Of a DNA stretch of 64,000 nucleotides, positions 1-10,841 are shown in pieces. A program made the translations under genes and the position numbers. Each line of letters begins with the position of its first letter. Positions within the stretch are counted from its first letter, which is position 1. Below the pieces are notes generated by a model that saw only the letters and a program-made list of their open reading frames with translations, did no database searches and was not told where the DNA came from. The DNA comes from Apodospora peruviana (taxonomy: Eukaryota > Ascomycota > Sordariomycetes > Sordariales > Lasiosphaeriaceae), in assembly GCA_033439685.1 (NCBI GenBank), contig JAUEDM010000002.1:3348001-3412000 (forward strand), written 5' to 3'.

Positions 1-1132
1 CTTCCAACACATCAAGATGACCTCGGCGGCTTTCAGAGTCCCGATCGTCATCCGAACGCGGTTCAACTAACCGGAAGCTGTGAAGCATTCTGCGGGAGTC
101 TGAGACAATCTTGGTGAAGCCTTCGCCAAGAATAACATCGCGAAAACCGCTCCATCGCCGGCGCGATTCACGTGGAGATCCAAAGGCACATCACCGGAAT
201 CGAATGACAGTAAACTAGATATATTGGATTCCTCCTCCACAGAGTGCATCGCATGGTGGCCGAACGGGTTCAAAGGAAGTAGAGGCAGATGACCAGCCCG
301 TAAAAAAAAAAAAAAAAACCAACGAGTAGATGTACAGTCAAACGGAGGCGTGTCCATCACACCCACTTCCGGATCAACGCCTGTTTCCGTGCAGTAAGGG
401 CATCCGCGACGCATACAATCACGCGACGATACCGGAAACAGAGTTTGCCAAAATTAGCCATTAAAAAAGGTGAGACTGATCGGTCGGTCAGGCACAAACG
501 ACGGATCCAATTCGTTCATCAATCCATCGACAGCGGTCTAGCACCTTGTAAGATCGGGTAAGGGCAAAGAGGGGTGTGCTCTCACGAGTAGGCTCCCGTA
601 AAGAGAGACTCGACTCGAGAGCAGAAAAATGTCTCCAATCTATCAGCATCTCCTACCCATGAGAAAGGAATAGGTAGGAGACTTCCTTTCAAGGAAAATT
701 TTGATCTCCAGAGCGTGACCCCAATGAAGAGGTCAGGCAACGCGACACCGTGGGAATCTAGTGAAGGTCGTGGCAGCTCTGTGTACTTTTTGATCTAAGG
801 AAGAAAAAAGAAAAAGAATAATAAAATTTTCGCTGAGCCGCTCGCGTTAAATATTCTTTGGTGACCCCACCCACGAGGGCCAGCTGTCTCCATGTGGCGC
901 CGCTTGCAACGGGCCGAGCGGGACTGTGGCTGACCACCAGCCACAAACAGCCAAAAAACTTACATAATCATCTCTTTCAAGTTGCCTGCCGACCACCTGA
1001 GCCACGACCACCGACGACTGTGTCACATCAGCACGGCGCATCATCACCTCCGAATCGTCCCCTCCCCTCAACTTCGGAAAACCGTTGCGAACCAACAAGC
1101 CACCAATCCACCCCGACAACGAGAGAAAGAAA
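1..1132. other. left-edge intergenic region
   Basis: No gene can be supported here. The + frame beginning at base 1 is open until a TGA near 111, so the end of a gene lying to the left is possible but unproven. A run of 17 A occupies 302-318. A perfect 9-bp inverted repeat (649-657 with 673-681) contains the TAGGTAGG-type motif seen elsewhere in the window. The last few hundred bases should hold the promoter and leader of the FAM32A-like gene. Confidence 0.4.
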
Positions 1133-1708
1133 ATGCCATCAGAAGAGTACACCTCCGTCAGTCGGGGGGCGCTCAAGCTTAAAGGCGCCAAGGTGCACAA
1201 GAAGAGCAAGAACAAGCACAAGTCGTCCAAAGATAAAGCAGACCAGCTGAAAAGCGCAATGCGACGAACAGAGGGCGGCGGCAGCGACACATCACTGTCC
1301 CGAACCAAATCCCAAGAAAACTCAGTCCTCCACCCAGAAGAAGGCGACAACGACGGCGACCAGCAATCACAACTCGATTCTACACAGCGCCAATTACAAA
1401 AGAGGAGGTCGAGGTCGGTATCTTTCGGCGGCGACCAGGAAGTGGCGGCGGAAGAAGATACCAAGACGGAAGCAGAAAGAAGATTTGCAGAGATTAAACG
1501 CAAGAGGGTATGCCCCCCCCTCCTCCTCCTGACCCCCTTGACGAAACGACATATTCTGACTTACAAGAAACAGTTAAAAGAACTAGCCGAATCCGCCCGC
1601 GTACGGCCAGAACTGCTCAAGACGCATAAGCAACGTGTCGAGGAGCTGAATTCGCATCTCTCGCGACTGAGCGAGCACCACGACATGCCCAAGATTGGAC
1701 CTGGTTAA
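1133..1708 (+). CDS. FAM32A-like nuclear protein (DUF1754 family)
   Basis: Two exons, 1133-1507 and 1568-1708, give about 171 residues. The N-terminus (SRGALKLKGAK) and C-terminus (KTHKQRVEELNSHLSRLSEH, then HDMPKIGPG) match the two conserved ends of the FAM32A family, whose human member binds the catalytic spliceosome. The middle is Lys-, Ser- and Gln-rich and less conserved. The intron (GTATGC to TTACAAG, 60 nt, phase 0) has a CTGAC branch point. It is a multiple of three with no stop, so an unspliced reading adds 20 residues; splicing restores the family spacing KRKR-KQLKELAE. The ATG at 1133 was chosen because SRGALKLKG follows closely, as in homologues. An in-frame ATG at 1085 would add 16 unconserved residues. 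The family is clear; a splicing role here is inferred from human FAM32A. Confidence 0.88.
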   Translation: MPSEEYTSVSRGALKLKGAKVHKKSKNKHKSSKDKADQLKSAMRRTEGGGSDTSLSRTKSQENSVLHPEEGDNDGDQQSQLDSTQRQLQKRRSRSVSFGGDQEVAAEEDTKTEAERRFAEIKRKRVCPPLLLLTPLTKRHILTYKKQLKELAESARVRPELLKTHKQRVEELNSHLSRLSEHHDMPKIGPG

Positions 1709-1993
1709 AATCATTACATGCTTCCATCATGTTCGTTACCATATGTTGGTCAAGTCCTTTTTGCCTCTAATCTATATACTCTGCGCCCGTTTTCGTTTTG
1801 AGGCCAAACTCATCATAAGGAATGCAAATGCAAATACTCCTGTTGCCGTAATCGTGTATGTGCAGTGTATATCCACATACCGGTATCCAAGACAACCATG
1901 CCGCCCCCCTTGACTCCTGAAATCTGCTTGGTATAAGCCAAGCCCGCGCAATGCAGCAAAGACAATTGATAGAAAGTACTCCTCCTTGGTTGA

Positions 1994-3268
1994 CTAAACC
2001 CAAACAATCCCCATGGCTGCAGCCATCACCATGGCCACTAAAGCCAATCCGCGGGAATCTTGGCGGGACCCAGCATTCTGAAGACTGGCAGTAGGCCGCG
2101 TCGTTGCGGTGGATAAGTAGTTCGGGTTCGGCGGAGGTGACGGATCGACAGTCACCGTCGACTCAACGATAACGACAACCCCGTCTGAAGTCGTTGTTGA
2201 GGTCTCAATCACCACCTTTGGGGTGACTTTACTAGTCGTCATCGAGTTCGACTTCGACACTGTAATGGTAGTGATCGTTAGTTACAGGAAACGTGCAGAG
2301 CAAAGCACAAAGAAGAACATACCCGGGCTGTGGTCAGTGATGGGAGGGGTCTGGGTCGGCCCCACCCTCACCGTGGTGGTGAAGGTCGGGCCCGGGGTCT
2401 GTCCTACCCTCACCGTGGTGGTTCGGGTTGGGATTGGGACTGGATCCTCTGTCTCGCGGTCAGAAGACGACTCCTCACTGGGGGAGGGTGCTTCTGGCGG
2501 CACAGAAGATGAAGAACTCGGGAGCACACCAGGCTGGGTTGGACGTGGGAACGTACCATCAGTTGAAGTCGCAACAGGAGGCGGGGTGGAGACCGGACTC
2601 GGAGGCTTGGGAGAGGAAACAGAGGGCGGATTTCTGGATGGAGTGGTTGTTGGCGTCGTCGGCGTTGCTGGGGTTGTTGAGATGGTCGATGACTTTGGAG
2701 GCGGTGGTGGCGGGGAGGGTGATGGTGATGGTGAGGATGGAGGGTCTGGAGACGGGGAGGATGGAGGGTCGACGCTGGAGGATGGAGAAGAGTTTGGTGG
2801 TTCCCTCGATATCGGCGTGGAGCTTGGTGGTTCTGGCGACGAGGACGACGGCGGCGCTACCGAGCTAGAGTTGGCTTGCCGCTTCGCCAGTTGCAAGATC
2901 GAAGCTGCCAGCGGCGTGTTCGCATGACCAACGTCGTCCATTGCCCCACGCTCGGATTCCCAACCCCCAGGCCCCAAGGAAGATGCCCCGGCCTCCGTCT
3001 CCATAACAACATCAACTTCATGCCCCAATATCCTGCCGTTGTGACAAGATATCCTCTGCAAGAGCTTGGGAAACTGGACTCCAAAGAGTACAAGACTGCA
3101 CACCGCAAGCGTGAAGACTCCCAGCCGGGCCAGCAATATCCTCTTGGCTACAGCCTGTCGTTTCCTTTGGATTTGGAGTGTCGGATTGTTGTCGTGACTC
3201 CTGCTACCAGCCTTCTCCTGGATAGCTTCTTCAAGTGCAAGTGCACTGTCGCTTGGTGGGAAACCCAT
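1994..3268 (-). CDS. Pro/Ser-rich membrane or cell-surface protein, unknown function
   Basis: Two exons on the minus strand, 2323-3268 then 1994-2259, joined by a 63-nt GT-AG intron, give about 403 residues. Residues about 43-68 form one hydrophobic segment after a basic stretch (QRKRQAVAKR), as in a type II membrane anchor. A long extracellular-like region follows, rich in Pro, Ser and Thr, with runs such as SPSPSPPPPPPKSS. A dibasic LAKRQ site near residue 130 could be cut by a Kex2-type protease. A repeated TTTVRVG unit occurs twice, and exon 2 continues with VVIETSTTTSDGVVVIVEST. The C-terminus is hydrophobic (LALVAMVMAAAMGIVWV) and may be a GPI-attachment signal or second membrane segment. 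Composition suggests a heavily O-glycosylated wall or membrane protein. I do not recognise a family. The start is the first ATG of the frame and is less certain than the intron. Confidence 0.62.
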
Positions 3269-6200
3269 CGTGGTCTGCGTCTGTGTCCTGACGACGGCAG
3301 AAGAATACTCGAGAGAAATATCTGTCGAGATATCCCGGACTCGTTTAAGTCTGAAATTGAGCGTTGTATACCGTGACGACGATAGAGTCTAACGAGACTC
3401 AGTTTAGCGTGTTGTGATGTGGACGGCGATCGTCGGTGAAGACGAGATGATGCAGCGGCCGACAGGAAGTGCTGTGTCTCTACAGGATGGCTCAGTTTTC
3501 ACCACAGCAAGTGAATGCGACTCTGATAGTGAAGACCTGAAAGTCGTGATGCACTGGAGGGTGAGACAAGTGCAGGTTCGCCAGGCAGGAAAGGCACGGA
3601 GCAAGCGGCTGACGGTGAGCGGGTTCGGACTTCTTTCTACCAAGAAACCAACGACAAAACCCTTCTTCTCTCCGAACCCTTTAACGTTCCATCACAGACC
3701 CCGTAAAGGCTGAGTGACGGCATGAAATTTTAGTCTTCGGATTTCGGGTCAGACGGGTCTGGATGGAAAACGAGTTGTGGAGAGGGAGCGACATCTTTAA
3801 CAGCTCCTTTGAGGTTGAGGAGGCTGGTGAGTGGGTTCGTTGACGCATCTGAAGGAAGCTGGATCCTGGAAGTTCATGACGGTCGGTTTTGGGGGACCAC
3901 TTGCGGCGTCCCGGCGTCCAGGCCCTGGTCCACTGAGGGGCCAGCACAACGCACAAGGCCCGCAGCTGCCATCCAGTCCAGTGCCATTCACGCCATCCTC
4001 AGCTTCCAACAACAAGCACAGGGCAAGCAGGGGTCGGATGTCTCTGCCAAGCTGCAAGAGCCACTCCAGAAAAGTCTTGGACTACACCGGGATTGGGAAG
4101 GACTGCGGTCTGCGATTCTTCCATGCCGCCGTGCCTCGATTTCTCACTGGATCGTCTGGCTCTTTTCTGCTGCTAGACCGAGAAAGTTGGCAGTGACAGT
4201 TGGCAATTGTACCAGAAGCCGGTTTATGGTCCATCATAAGGCGGGAAAACAAGATCAACCGGAGAGAAACTGCCAAACGTCCCACAGAGAGAACCAACAA
4301 TGGAAGTCGGAACGGTTTGAAACACGCGGGAGATCGCATGCTGGCAGACGCGATCGCTTTGTCTCTCTACAAGGTCAAAGCCAGGTTCAAGGTGTTCGTG
4401 AAGCATCTGTGTAACCAGCAGAAGCTTACGCAGCCCGGCTATCAATCCATCCATCTTTCAGTGGAAGACTGCTGCTGATTGGGAACGGCAAACACACTTT
4501 TTTTCTCGTATTATTCCCCCTCCGCCTCATCAGACTTTGGGGAAGCTTTTGGTTGGATGCAAAGACTGCACATTCGAACACTGCTTGTGCATGGAAAGCT
4601 GAAGGAGGAGTGAAGTGTGTGATGATGCTTATCGTGTCTTGGTTGTCGTGTGTGTCTTGGCTTGGCCACCCGGGTCGGTCCTTGTCTCAGCGCCCACTCA
4701 CTACTGTAAATCACTCACCGATTAGGTACACGCACAACATTAGGTCCCGGGTACGCTACGGCTTAATCGGTCCAGGCCACAGACAAAAGATGTTATTTAC
4801 AAGTATCAGGGGCTTGATATCATCTCGAAAAAGCATGTCTAGGCGGTTTGAGAGGCTGTTATCCGAAGGTTATGGTATGTTGTGCATGTCTGCAAGGTGG
4901 TATTCCTGTATTTGGATATGACGAGTGTCCCGCCTGCCTTTTCGGGCATATTAACTTATTAAGACTCGAGACTTTAGGTCAGGATACCTGCAAAGGAAGC
5001 GGCGAATGCGGACAGGTTTCTTGGAAAGGACCTCCATGAAGGTCCGTCGAGATCGACCTAAAGACCCGGGCCATTGTGGAGGTCAAGAAGAGCCGAACGT
5101 GGACAAGCCCATTGTGCCGACCCGGAACTCGGCTCGTGCCTCGTATAATGGTATTGTGAACGTCATCGGCTCACAGGCCCACAGATAATGGTATTTGTCG
5201 TATTATCGACCAAGCTCAAACACACAGAATGTTTTTTTTGCGGATTTGAGCCAGTCTCGACCTCGGACTATTGAGAGGCGAAAATTGGTGCATATTCGAT
5301 ACAGGAAAGCCCGTGTTCTTCAACGATGGCAAGAAGGCGCAGTCCGGCATTTGAAACCATTGAAACCTTTAGAAAAGCTGGACTTGCTTTACGTTCACTA
5401 CTAGCGGACGCCACAACGCATGCACGACGACCCGTGGATGCCAGACTTGAGGGCCGGGGCGAATCAGTTGACGAAGCGTTCAGCTTGACTTTAAATAGAA
5501 CGTGCAAAGTGTGTACATGCTGCCTCGTTACCAAAACCTCGGGCAAACCTCATGCTTCTCACGTGTGCCTCTGCAAGTCCGCCTTCAGTGCCAGACATAC
5601 GGCTCGTCAGTGCCTCCTCCAAGTTATCGTTCTTACTTTATCTGGAGATAACGCAAAGACTCGATATCGAGTCTCCATCTCTTTCCAGGGCAGTTGATGA
5701 TTGACTCGAAGTGGGTTTAGGTAATCCTGATCAGTTCAAAACCTATATGATGAATGGGTAATGATCTTGAAAAACCAAAGTTATATATTGAGTTCGGCAG
5801 AAGCCTTTTATTGGCACCTGTCACTCAAGTACCTCAAGCTCCAGCAATTCTCAACAGGCTTGGACGACAGTGCCTTGTACTGAACATCTCTAACATGAAC
5901 TGTTTCTCTCCTTTACCAATTGTGAGATGGGCCATTGGGAGAGCTGCGAAAGTTCAGGGCTGCAAAACTTCAAGTTTCTCTTGAGTGAAAAAGGCAGAAA
6001 CTTATCTTCAGATAAGCGTGGGGTCAGCAAAGTGCTGACCTGGAAAATGGCGAGGGAGTTTTGCGCCCCGTGTGGCTGGGGAATCTGCCACATTTCCCCT
6101 GTCCCGCGGGTCCCGGCCTGCCACCAGACGCCTCCCTGGCCGGATCCGATTTTAGTGCGTTCCTGACAACCATCAACGCTAATAAGATGCCACCGGCCGA

Positions 6201-6572
6201 AATGTCCACTTCGCTGACCAGCTTTCATGTGATCTCACAGGAGATCAATTCATAATATGCCACAAGATAGCGTCCGCGCATTATCAATTGCTTGCATGCT
6301 GGTTTCCAGGCTACCTCCTCCCCGCCTTGCAGACTAACCTACGGATATCCGATTCCTATACCCAAGCCGTCACATCTAGACTTAGGTGAATCCACCATCA
6401 TCTACCATCGCTTAAACCATGCGCCTCCCTGCGAAACCGACATACCAACCCGCGAATAGGTGATTAGAGCTTCAACGACGACTGTTCCGACCCGCAAGCA
6501 CCGATTTTGGAGCGCGGCCCGTCTGGACATCAACAATATCGCATCACCGATGTTTCGCCAGATCCTCCTGCC
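3269..6572. other. 3.3 kb intergenic stretch without a supported gene
   Basis: I see no gene, RNA or mobile element here. Open frames of 80-200 codons exist on both strands (the longest is + strand 3809-4414), but they overlap one another, lack recognisable motifs and have no family-like splicing pattern. The right end should hold the dolichol kinase promoter. Confidence 0.4.
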
Positions 6573-9305
6573 ATGCCCGAGCACCTTCAGCCTTATATCC
6601 CGGAGGATGGTCCCGGCGAGCTGAGGATCCTCTCCCGCTCGCCCCATCCCTACCATCGACAGCATTCCGAGCTTCTCGAGCCGTCCGACCGCCTCGTGTA
6701 CAGAATCAATGCCATTGGGAGTGGCAGCGGCAGCGCGTCCGACCTCCACTCGCCCAAGTGTTCGAGCCCGAACAGCGATAGCGGCACCGAGGCCGACGAT
6801 GAGCATTTCCTCAAGGGTCTTCCGGCGCCCAAGGGACGGCTACACAAGGGCCTGCGTGGTGGGAACGAGTCCTTGTCCGGGTCTTCTACGCCCTTGCTAT
6901 CCCCGGATGTTCTAGAGGAGGAGGGCCGCAAGACAACACACCTTGGTCCGATCAAAGGTGGTTTCTTCGAGCAGCGTGATAAGAGAGTCGTTGCCGATCG
7001 GGTTCGCCGGCGCAGAGAGCTCATCCGTCGGACCGCCGAGGTGCTGCTTCTAGTTTTTCAGGGAGGGGTGCTTGCGACAAATCACGATGTACAACCATTC
7101 CTCCGACTTCACGGTAGGGGATTGGTCGCGCTAGGCTGTGTTCTGTCTGGCTTGCTTGCCGCTTATCCCCCGAGGCTTGTTTACTGGGCGTATCGTCGAG
7201 GCAAACCGTCGAAGTTGATCCCAGTCAGGATACCTTCCTCATTCGACCCAGCTTCATTCCTCTATCCTCCTTTAACACCGGTTATCGTGTCTCTTCTTGT
7301 CGCTAGCAACGTAGATGGCGTTGTTCCACTGAACCTCGTCTTAAGCATCTGCGCTCTACCACGAACGCTTATCCCTAGCGCTCAGTACTGGGAGACCTAT
7401 AGCTGGTCTCACTGGCTGCTTTCCTGCATCCCGTGCTTTTTTGACGGAAACATCCCTGCCTCGGAACTCCTTGGAGAGCACGGTCTTTCACCGGAACTTC
7501 TGGTGCTCCTTTACCCCTTACACCAAACATTGTGTCAAATCCTCCTTCATCTGACGACTACAAGTCTCCTCACCGCTGAATTACAACTCCTTTCAGTGGC
7601 TCTCATTAACGTTCTTGTCTTGGCACGCTCCCCACAGGCCGTTATCCTGAAAGCTCTCCTCTGGGGAGGTGGGCTGAGCCTCATCATCCTTTGCGGGCAG
7701 GTAATTCGATGGGCGATCTCTCTGGCGAGGGTTCCGAAATGGCGATTTCGACGCCTACCGATTCAGAACAAAGGTGTTTCCACGTTCCGAAGGTTGAGAA
7801 ATTTCTGGTCGCTCCGCCGGCCTGCTCGGCATGATCCTATGACCGATTATGATAGTCACGCACTATCCGATTCTGATCATTCAGAATATTCGAATGCCGA
7901 TTGGGGCATCACGAGGAGTACCACAGTGCCGCTGAGGACGGTGTTCCGCGTCGGCAGCGTCAGCGATACCGAATCAATACCGTCTTTCATCCTAAACAAA
8001 ACCCCCGATGTTCAGTTCAATCTTTTGGAACCACAGACTAGGCGTCACACCCTGCCCTCGCTTGACAAAACTGGCGGCGGCAACCGATCGAAAACAACTA
8101 CTCCTTCCGGGCGGCGGAAACGATCCGCTTCGTTCAGTGTCCGCGCGTTCTTCTCGCTCACGCAGGGCCAGGCGGCGGCGAGAAAGTGGATATACTCAAC
8201 TTACGTTTTGGTTTGCATTCTTGCCACTATTCTCGCTGGTGTCCGTAAATATGTGGGCAGATATGCGCTGTTAGGCAACGAGCCTATTGGCTGGGCTTTA
8301 GGTTACATGTTTGGCGACCTCTCATGGTTCCGGTTCCGGGTCGTGCAGGCAAATTTAGAGAAATGGATCTGCCTCCCAACCCGGTTTAACGATGAGGACG
8401 GCCTGGTCAAATCTTGTCACGCCGGGTGGGTGCAACATGTCCGACAAGCTTCCTTCGGGGAGGCCAACACGCGTCTGTTCTTGAGCGCATCCTTTCTGGG
8501 TGTTATCGCTGTGGGCCTCGCGGTGGTTTTCCAGCTTTCGCCTATCTACGAGGTCGATACTCGGCGCAAGGTTTTCCACTTTATGATGGTGGCCATGTTT
8601 CTGCCGGCCACGTTCATCGACCCGGCCTTCGTGGCGCTGGCGCTGTCTATCATGTTGGCTATATTCTTGTTGCTCGACCTCATCCGTGCCAGCCAATTGC
8701 CGCCGCTGTCAAAACCTATCGCTAGGTTTCTGACTCCGTACGTGGACGGACGTGACCTTCGCGGACCCGTGGTCATCTCACATATTTTCCTGCTTATCGG
8801 ATGTGCCATACCTCTGTGGTTGAGCATGGCATCACTGCCCCGCTCTGGGGAAGGTGCGCTCAAGGGCTGGGAAGTGCCCACGAGGGACGCTAGCATGGTG
8901 TCTGGTATCATTTGTGTTGGGCTTGGGGATGCGGCGGCGTCGCTTATCGGAAGGCGCTGGGGCCGTCATAAATGGGTATGGGGAGGAGGTAAGAGCATCG
9001 AGGGTAGTATTGCGTTCGCCGGGGCCGTGTTTGCGGGACTGATGGTTGCTCATGTGTGGTTGAGGGTTGGCGGCTGGCCGTTGACTGCTGCCATGACCAC
9101 TACTACTAGGGGCAGTATAGCGGCAGGCGGCGCAGGTAATATGCTCGCGAATATTTGGGTTGCTGCCACGTCTACTGTCGTGATACAGAAGGCCACGCTG
9201 TGTGCTGGCATGGCGTCAATTACCGAGGCGGTGTTGACGGGGGGTAATGATAATGTAGTTGTGCCGGTCGTCCTGTGGACTTGTGTCAAGAGTATGGGCG
9301 TTTAG
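6573..9305 (+). CDS. SEC59: dolichol kinase (Sec59 family)
   Basis: An intronless reading frame of about 910 residues from the ATG at 6573. Dolichol kinase uses CTP to phosphorylate dolichol in the ER membrane, supplying dolichyl phosphate for N-glycosylation, O-mannosylation and GPI anchors. The signature is in the last third: RKVFHFMMVAMFLPATF, a Pro-containing membrane loop, then VGLGDAAASLIGRRWG and GGGKSIEGSIAFAG, the CTP-binding region conserved with human DOLK and yeast Sec59. Many hydrophobic segments run from about residue 160 to the end. The first 160 residues are hydrophilic, Ser- and Pro-rich, and a second hydrophilic insert of about 130 residues lies near the middle. The protein is much longer than yeast Sec59 (about 520 residues). 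The frame stays open upstream to a TTG at 6507, but no earlier in-frame ATG is seen. Confidence 0.9.
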   Translation: MPEHLQPYIPEDGPGELRILSRSPHPYHRQHSELLEPSDRLVYRINAIGSGSGSASDLHSPKCSSPNSDSGTEADDEHFLKGLPAPKGRLHKGLRGGNESLSGSSTPLLSPDVLEEEGRKTTHLGPIKGGFFEQRDKRVVADRVRRRRELIRRTAEVLLLVFQGGVLATNHDVQPFLRLHGRGLVALGCVLSGLLAAYPPRLVYWAYRRGKPSKLIPVRIPSSFDPASFLYPPLTPVIVSLLVASNVDGVVPLNLVLSICALPRTLIPSAQYWETYSWSHWLLSCIPCFFDGNIPASELLGEHGLSPELLVLLYPLHQTLCQILLHLTTTSLLTAELQLLSVALINVLVLARSPQAVILKALLWGGGLSLIILCGQVIRWAISLARVPKWRFRRLPIQNKGVSTFRRLRNFWSLRRPARHDPMTDYDSHALSDSDHSEYSNADWGITRSTTVPLRTVFRVGSVSDTESIPSFILNKTPDVQFNLLEPQTRRHTLPSLDKTGGGNRSKTTTPSGRRKRSASFSVRAFFSLTQGQAAARKWIYSTYVLVCILATILAGVRKYVGRYALLGNEPIGWALGYMFGDLSWFRFRVVQANLEKWICLPTRFNDEDGLVKSCHAGWVQHVRQASFGEANTRLFLSASFLGVIAVGLAVVFQLSPIYEVDTRRKVFHFMMVAMFLPATFIDPAFVALALSIMLAIFLLLDLIRASQLPPLSKPIARFLTPYVDGRDLRGPVVISHIFLLIGCAIPLWLSMASLPRSGEGALKGWEVPTRDASMVSGIICVGLGDAAASLIGRRWGRHKWVWGGGKSIEGSIAFAGAVFAGLMVAHVWLRVGGWPLTAAMTTTTRGSIAAGGAGNMLANIWVAATSTVVIQKATLCAGMASITEAVLTGGNDNVVVPVVLWTCVKSMGV

Positions 9306-9790
9306 AGTATAAAATAATAGATTTGACTTATTTTGTGTAGTAATATCAATACGAAGCTTACGTCTTGTTACAGTGTACTCTTTATACGTGGGTTGTCATT
9401 GCATGTTGCTGTTGTACGCAATGTTTCCCCCAGAAAAGGGGTGCCTCGCAGAGGGAGATGCCGATAAGAAATCAATCCGTTATCGCTGAACTTGGACTCA
9501 AGCCATCGCCCCACTTTAATCTTGTCTGGCCAATCAACAGGCGCACAAGTTGAAAAGCTTGGTCGCGAGTTCACGTTCGCCGCACGCGAATTTACACCAG
9601 CCACACACAGCCTGGCGACCTACCTAGCGATTGATTGTCGATAGCTAAACCTCACCTTCGTTCCAGGAACAAGAAATCCGCAACCCAAATCGACAACCCT
9701 CTCCCCCACCAACGCGAACCGATCACTTTTGATTCGAGGCCGATTGGCGACAAAATAGCACAGTAGCACATTATCGTCCACCACCGAATC
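9306..9790 (+). other. dolichol kinase 3' region and Sm D2 promoter
   Basis: No gene seen. The two neighbours are co-directional, so this 485-bp gap should hold the 3' untranslated region of dolichol kinase and the promoter and leader of the Sm D2 gene. Confidence 0.4.
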
Positions 9791-10283
9791 ATGGCCGACG
9801 CAAAGATCCAAGAGCTTCTGACCAAGCCGCGCAACGAGCTCACGTACGTCTCCTATACACCCTCCCATTTTGCTTTGGAGGATCGATTGACTGACTTTTG
9901 TGCGAAAAAGTGAATACGAAGTCTCGCTTCTCGAGGAGCACGAGTTCTCGGCCGGCCCGCTCTCGATCCTCCAAACCGCCGTCCGGAGCCACACGCAGGT
10001 GCTCATCTCGGTGCGCAACGGCCGCAAGCTGCTGGCGCGCGTGAAAGCGTTCGATCGCCACATGAACATGGTGCTCGAGAACGTCAAAGAGATGTGGACC
10101 GAGACGCCGCGGCTGGCGAGCGGCAAGAAGGGCAAGCCGACTAATAAGGATAGGTTTATTAGCAAGATGTTTGTTATACCCCTTCGTAGTATCTCTGTGA
10201 GTACTGAATGGGATTTTGGCTAACGATACTGGGGGAACAGGTTCTTGAGAGGAGACTCGGTTATTCTTGTTTTGCTGAGCTAA
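9791..10283 (+). CDS. SMD2: small nuclear ribonucleoprotein Sm D2
   Basis: Three exons, 9791-9843, 9911-10168 and 10241-10283, encode 117 residues, close to human SmD2 (118). Sm D2 is one of seven Sm proteins that form the ring on U1, U2, U4 and U5 snRNAs in the spliceosome. The Sm1 motif is seen as [20 protein letters not shown] with [18 protein letters not shown], followed by [11 protein letters not shown] and a basic loop ([12 protein letters not shown]). Sm2 ([18 protein letters not shown]) is only completed by splicing exon 3 in the correct frame: the donor at 10169 (GTTTGT) and the acceptor ending at 10240 restore MFLRGDS. Both introns have clear branch points (CTGAC, GCTAAC). Its 3' end faces that of the dihydroxyacetone kinase gene. 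Confidence 0.96.
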
Positions 10284-10841
10284 AATAGCACGAAACAGTA
10301 AAGCAAAGAATTGAAAAAAAGATTGGCTGTTCTTTTTGGGCGTCCTCGACCAGTGGCAACAACAAGGTATGAATTGGATCTGTATGAGATGTCTATTTCA
10401 ACTCAATCCAGCATCTTGAACCAGCCAATGACACGGTCATCTGGAGGTTGCGCGCTATAGACTCAGAGAAAAGCCCCCCAGAGAAGATACAGACGGGGTT
10501 GTCTTTCCACTTCGGGGGACTTATTAGGAAAGGAAGGGGTGCTGGGAGCTGGCGTTCAAGTGTTTGTATTCGGGTGTCTCTTGTCATTTTTTTTCATTCT
10601 CCCTTTTCCGCGGTAAATATCAACCAAAACAAAGAATACCCCAAACAAGAAAGGCTTTTAGCGATCCCTGCTCTCTCATTTTCACGTTATTTGGATCCAC
10701 AGCTAGGCCGTCTCGAACCATCCACCGCTGCTACCGAACTGACATGTCGGCGTTCTTCAACACTCACCCCCTAGTACATTTCAGGTAGACATACAAAACC
10801 AGAGTCACAACTAACATCGCCAACACACTTGATCTCTTCCT
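10284..10841. other. convergent 3' region
   Basis: Between two tail-to-tail genes, Sm D2 (+) and dihydroxyacetone kinase (-). It should contain both 3' untranslated regions. No further gene is seen. Confidence 0.4.

Noticed and set aside
847..1503. 218-codon minus-strand frame
   Set aside because: Mostly antisense to the FAM32A-like exon and Leu/Ser-rich, as expected from the complement of a Lys/Gln-rich coding sequence.
3809..4414. 201-codon + strand frame
   Set aside because: No motif, overlapping frames of similar length on both strands, and no splice pattern or neighbouring exon.
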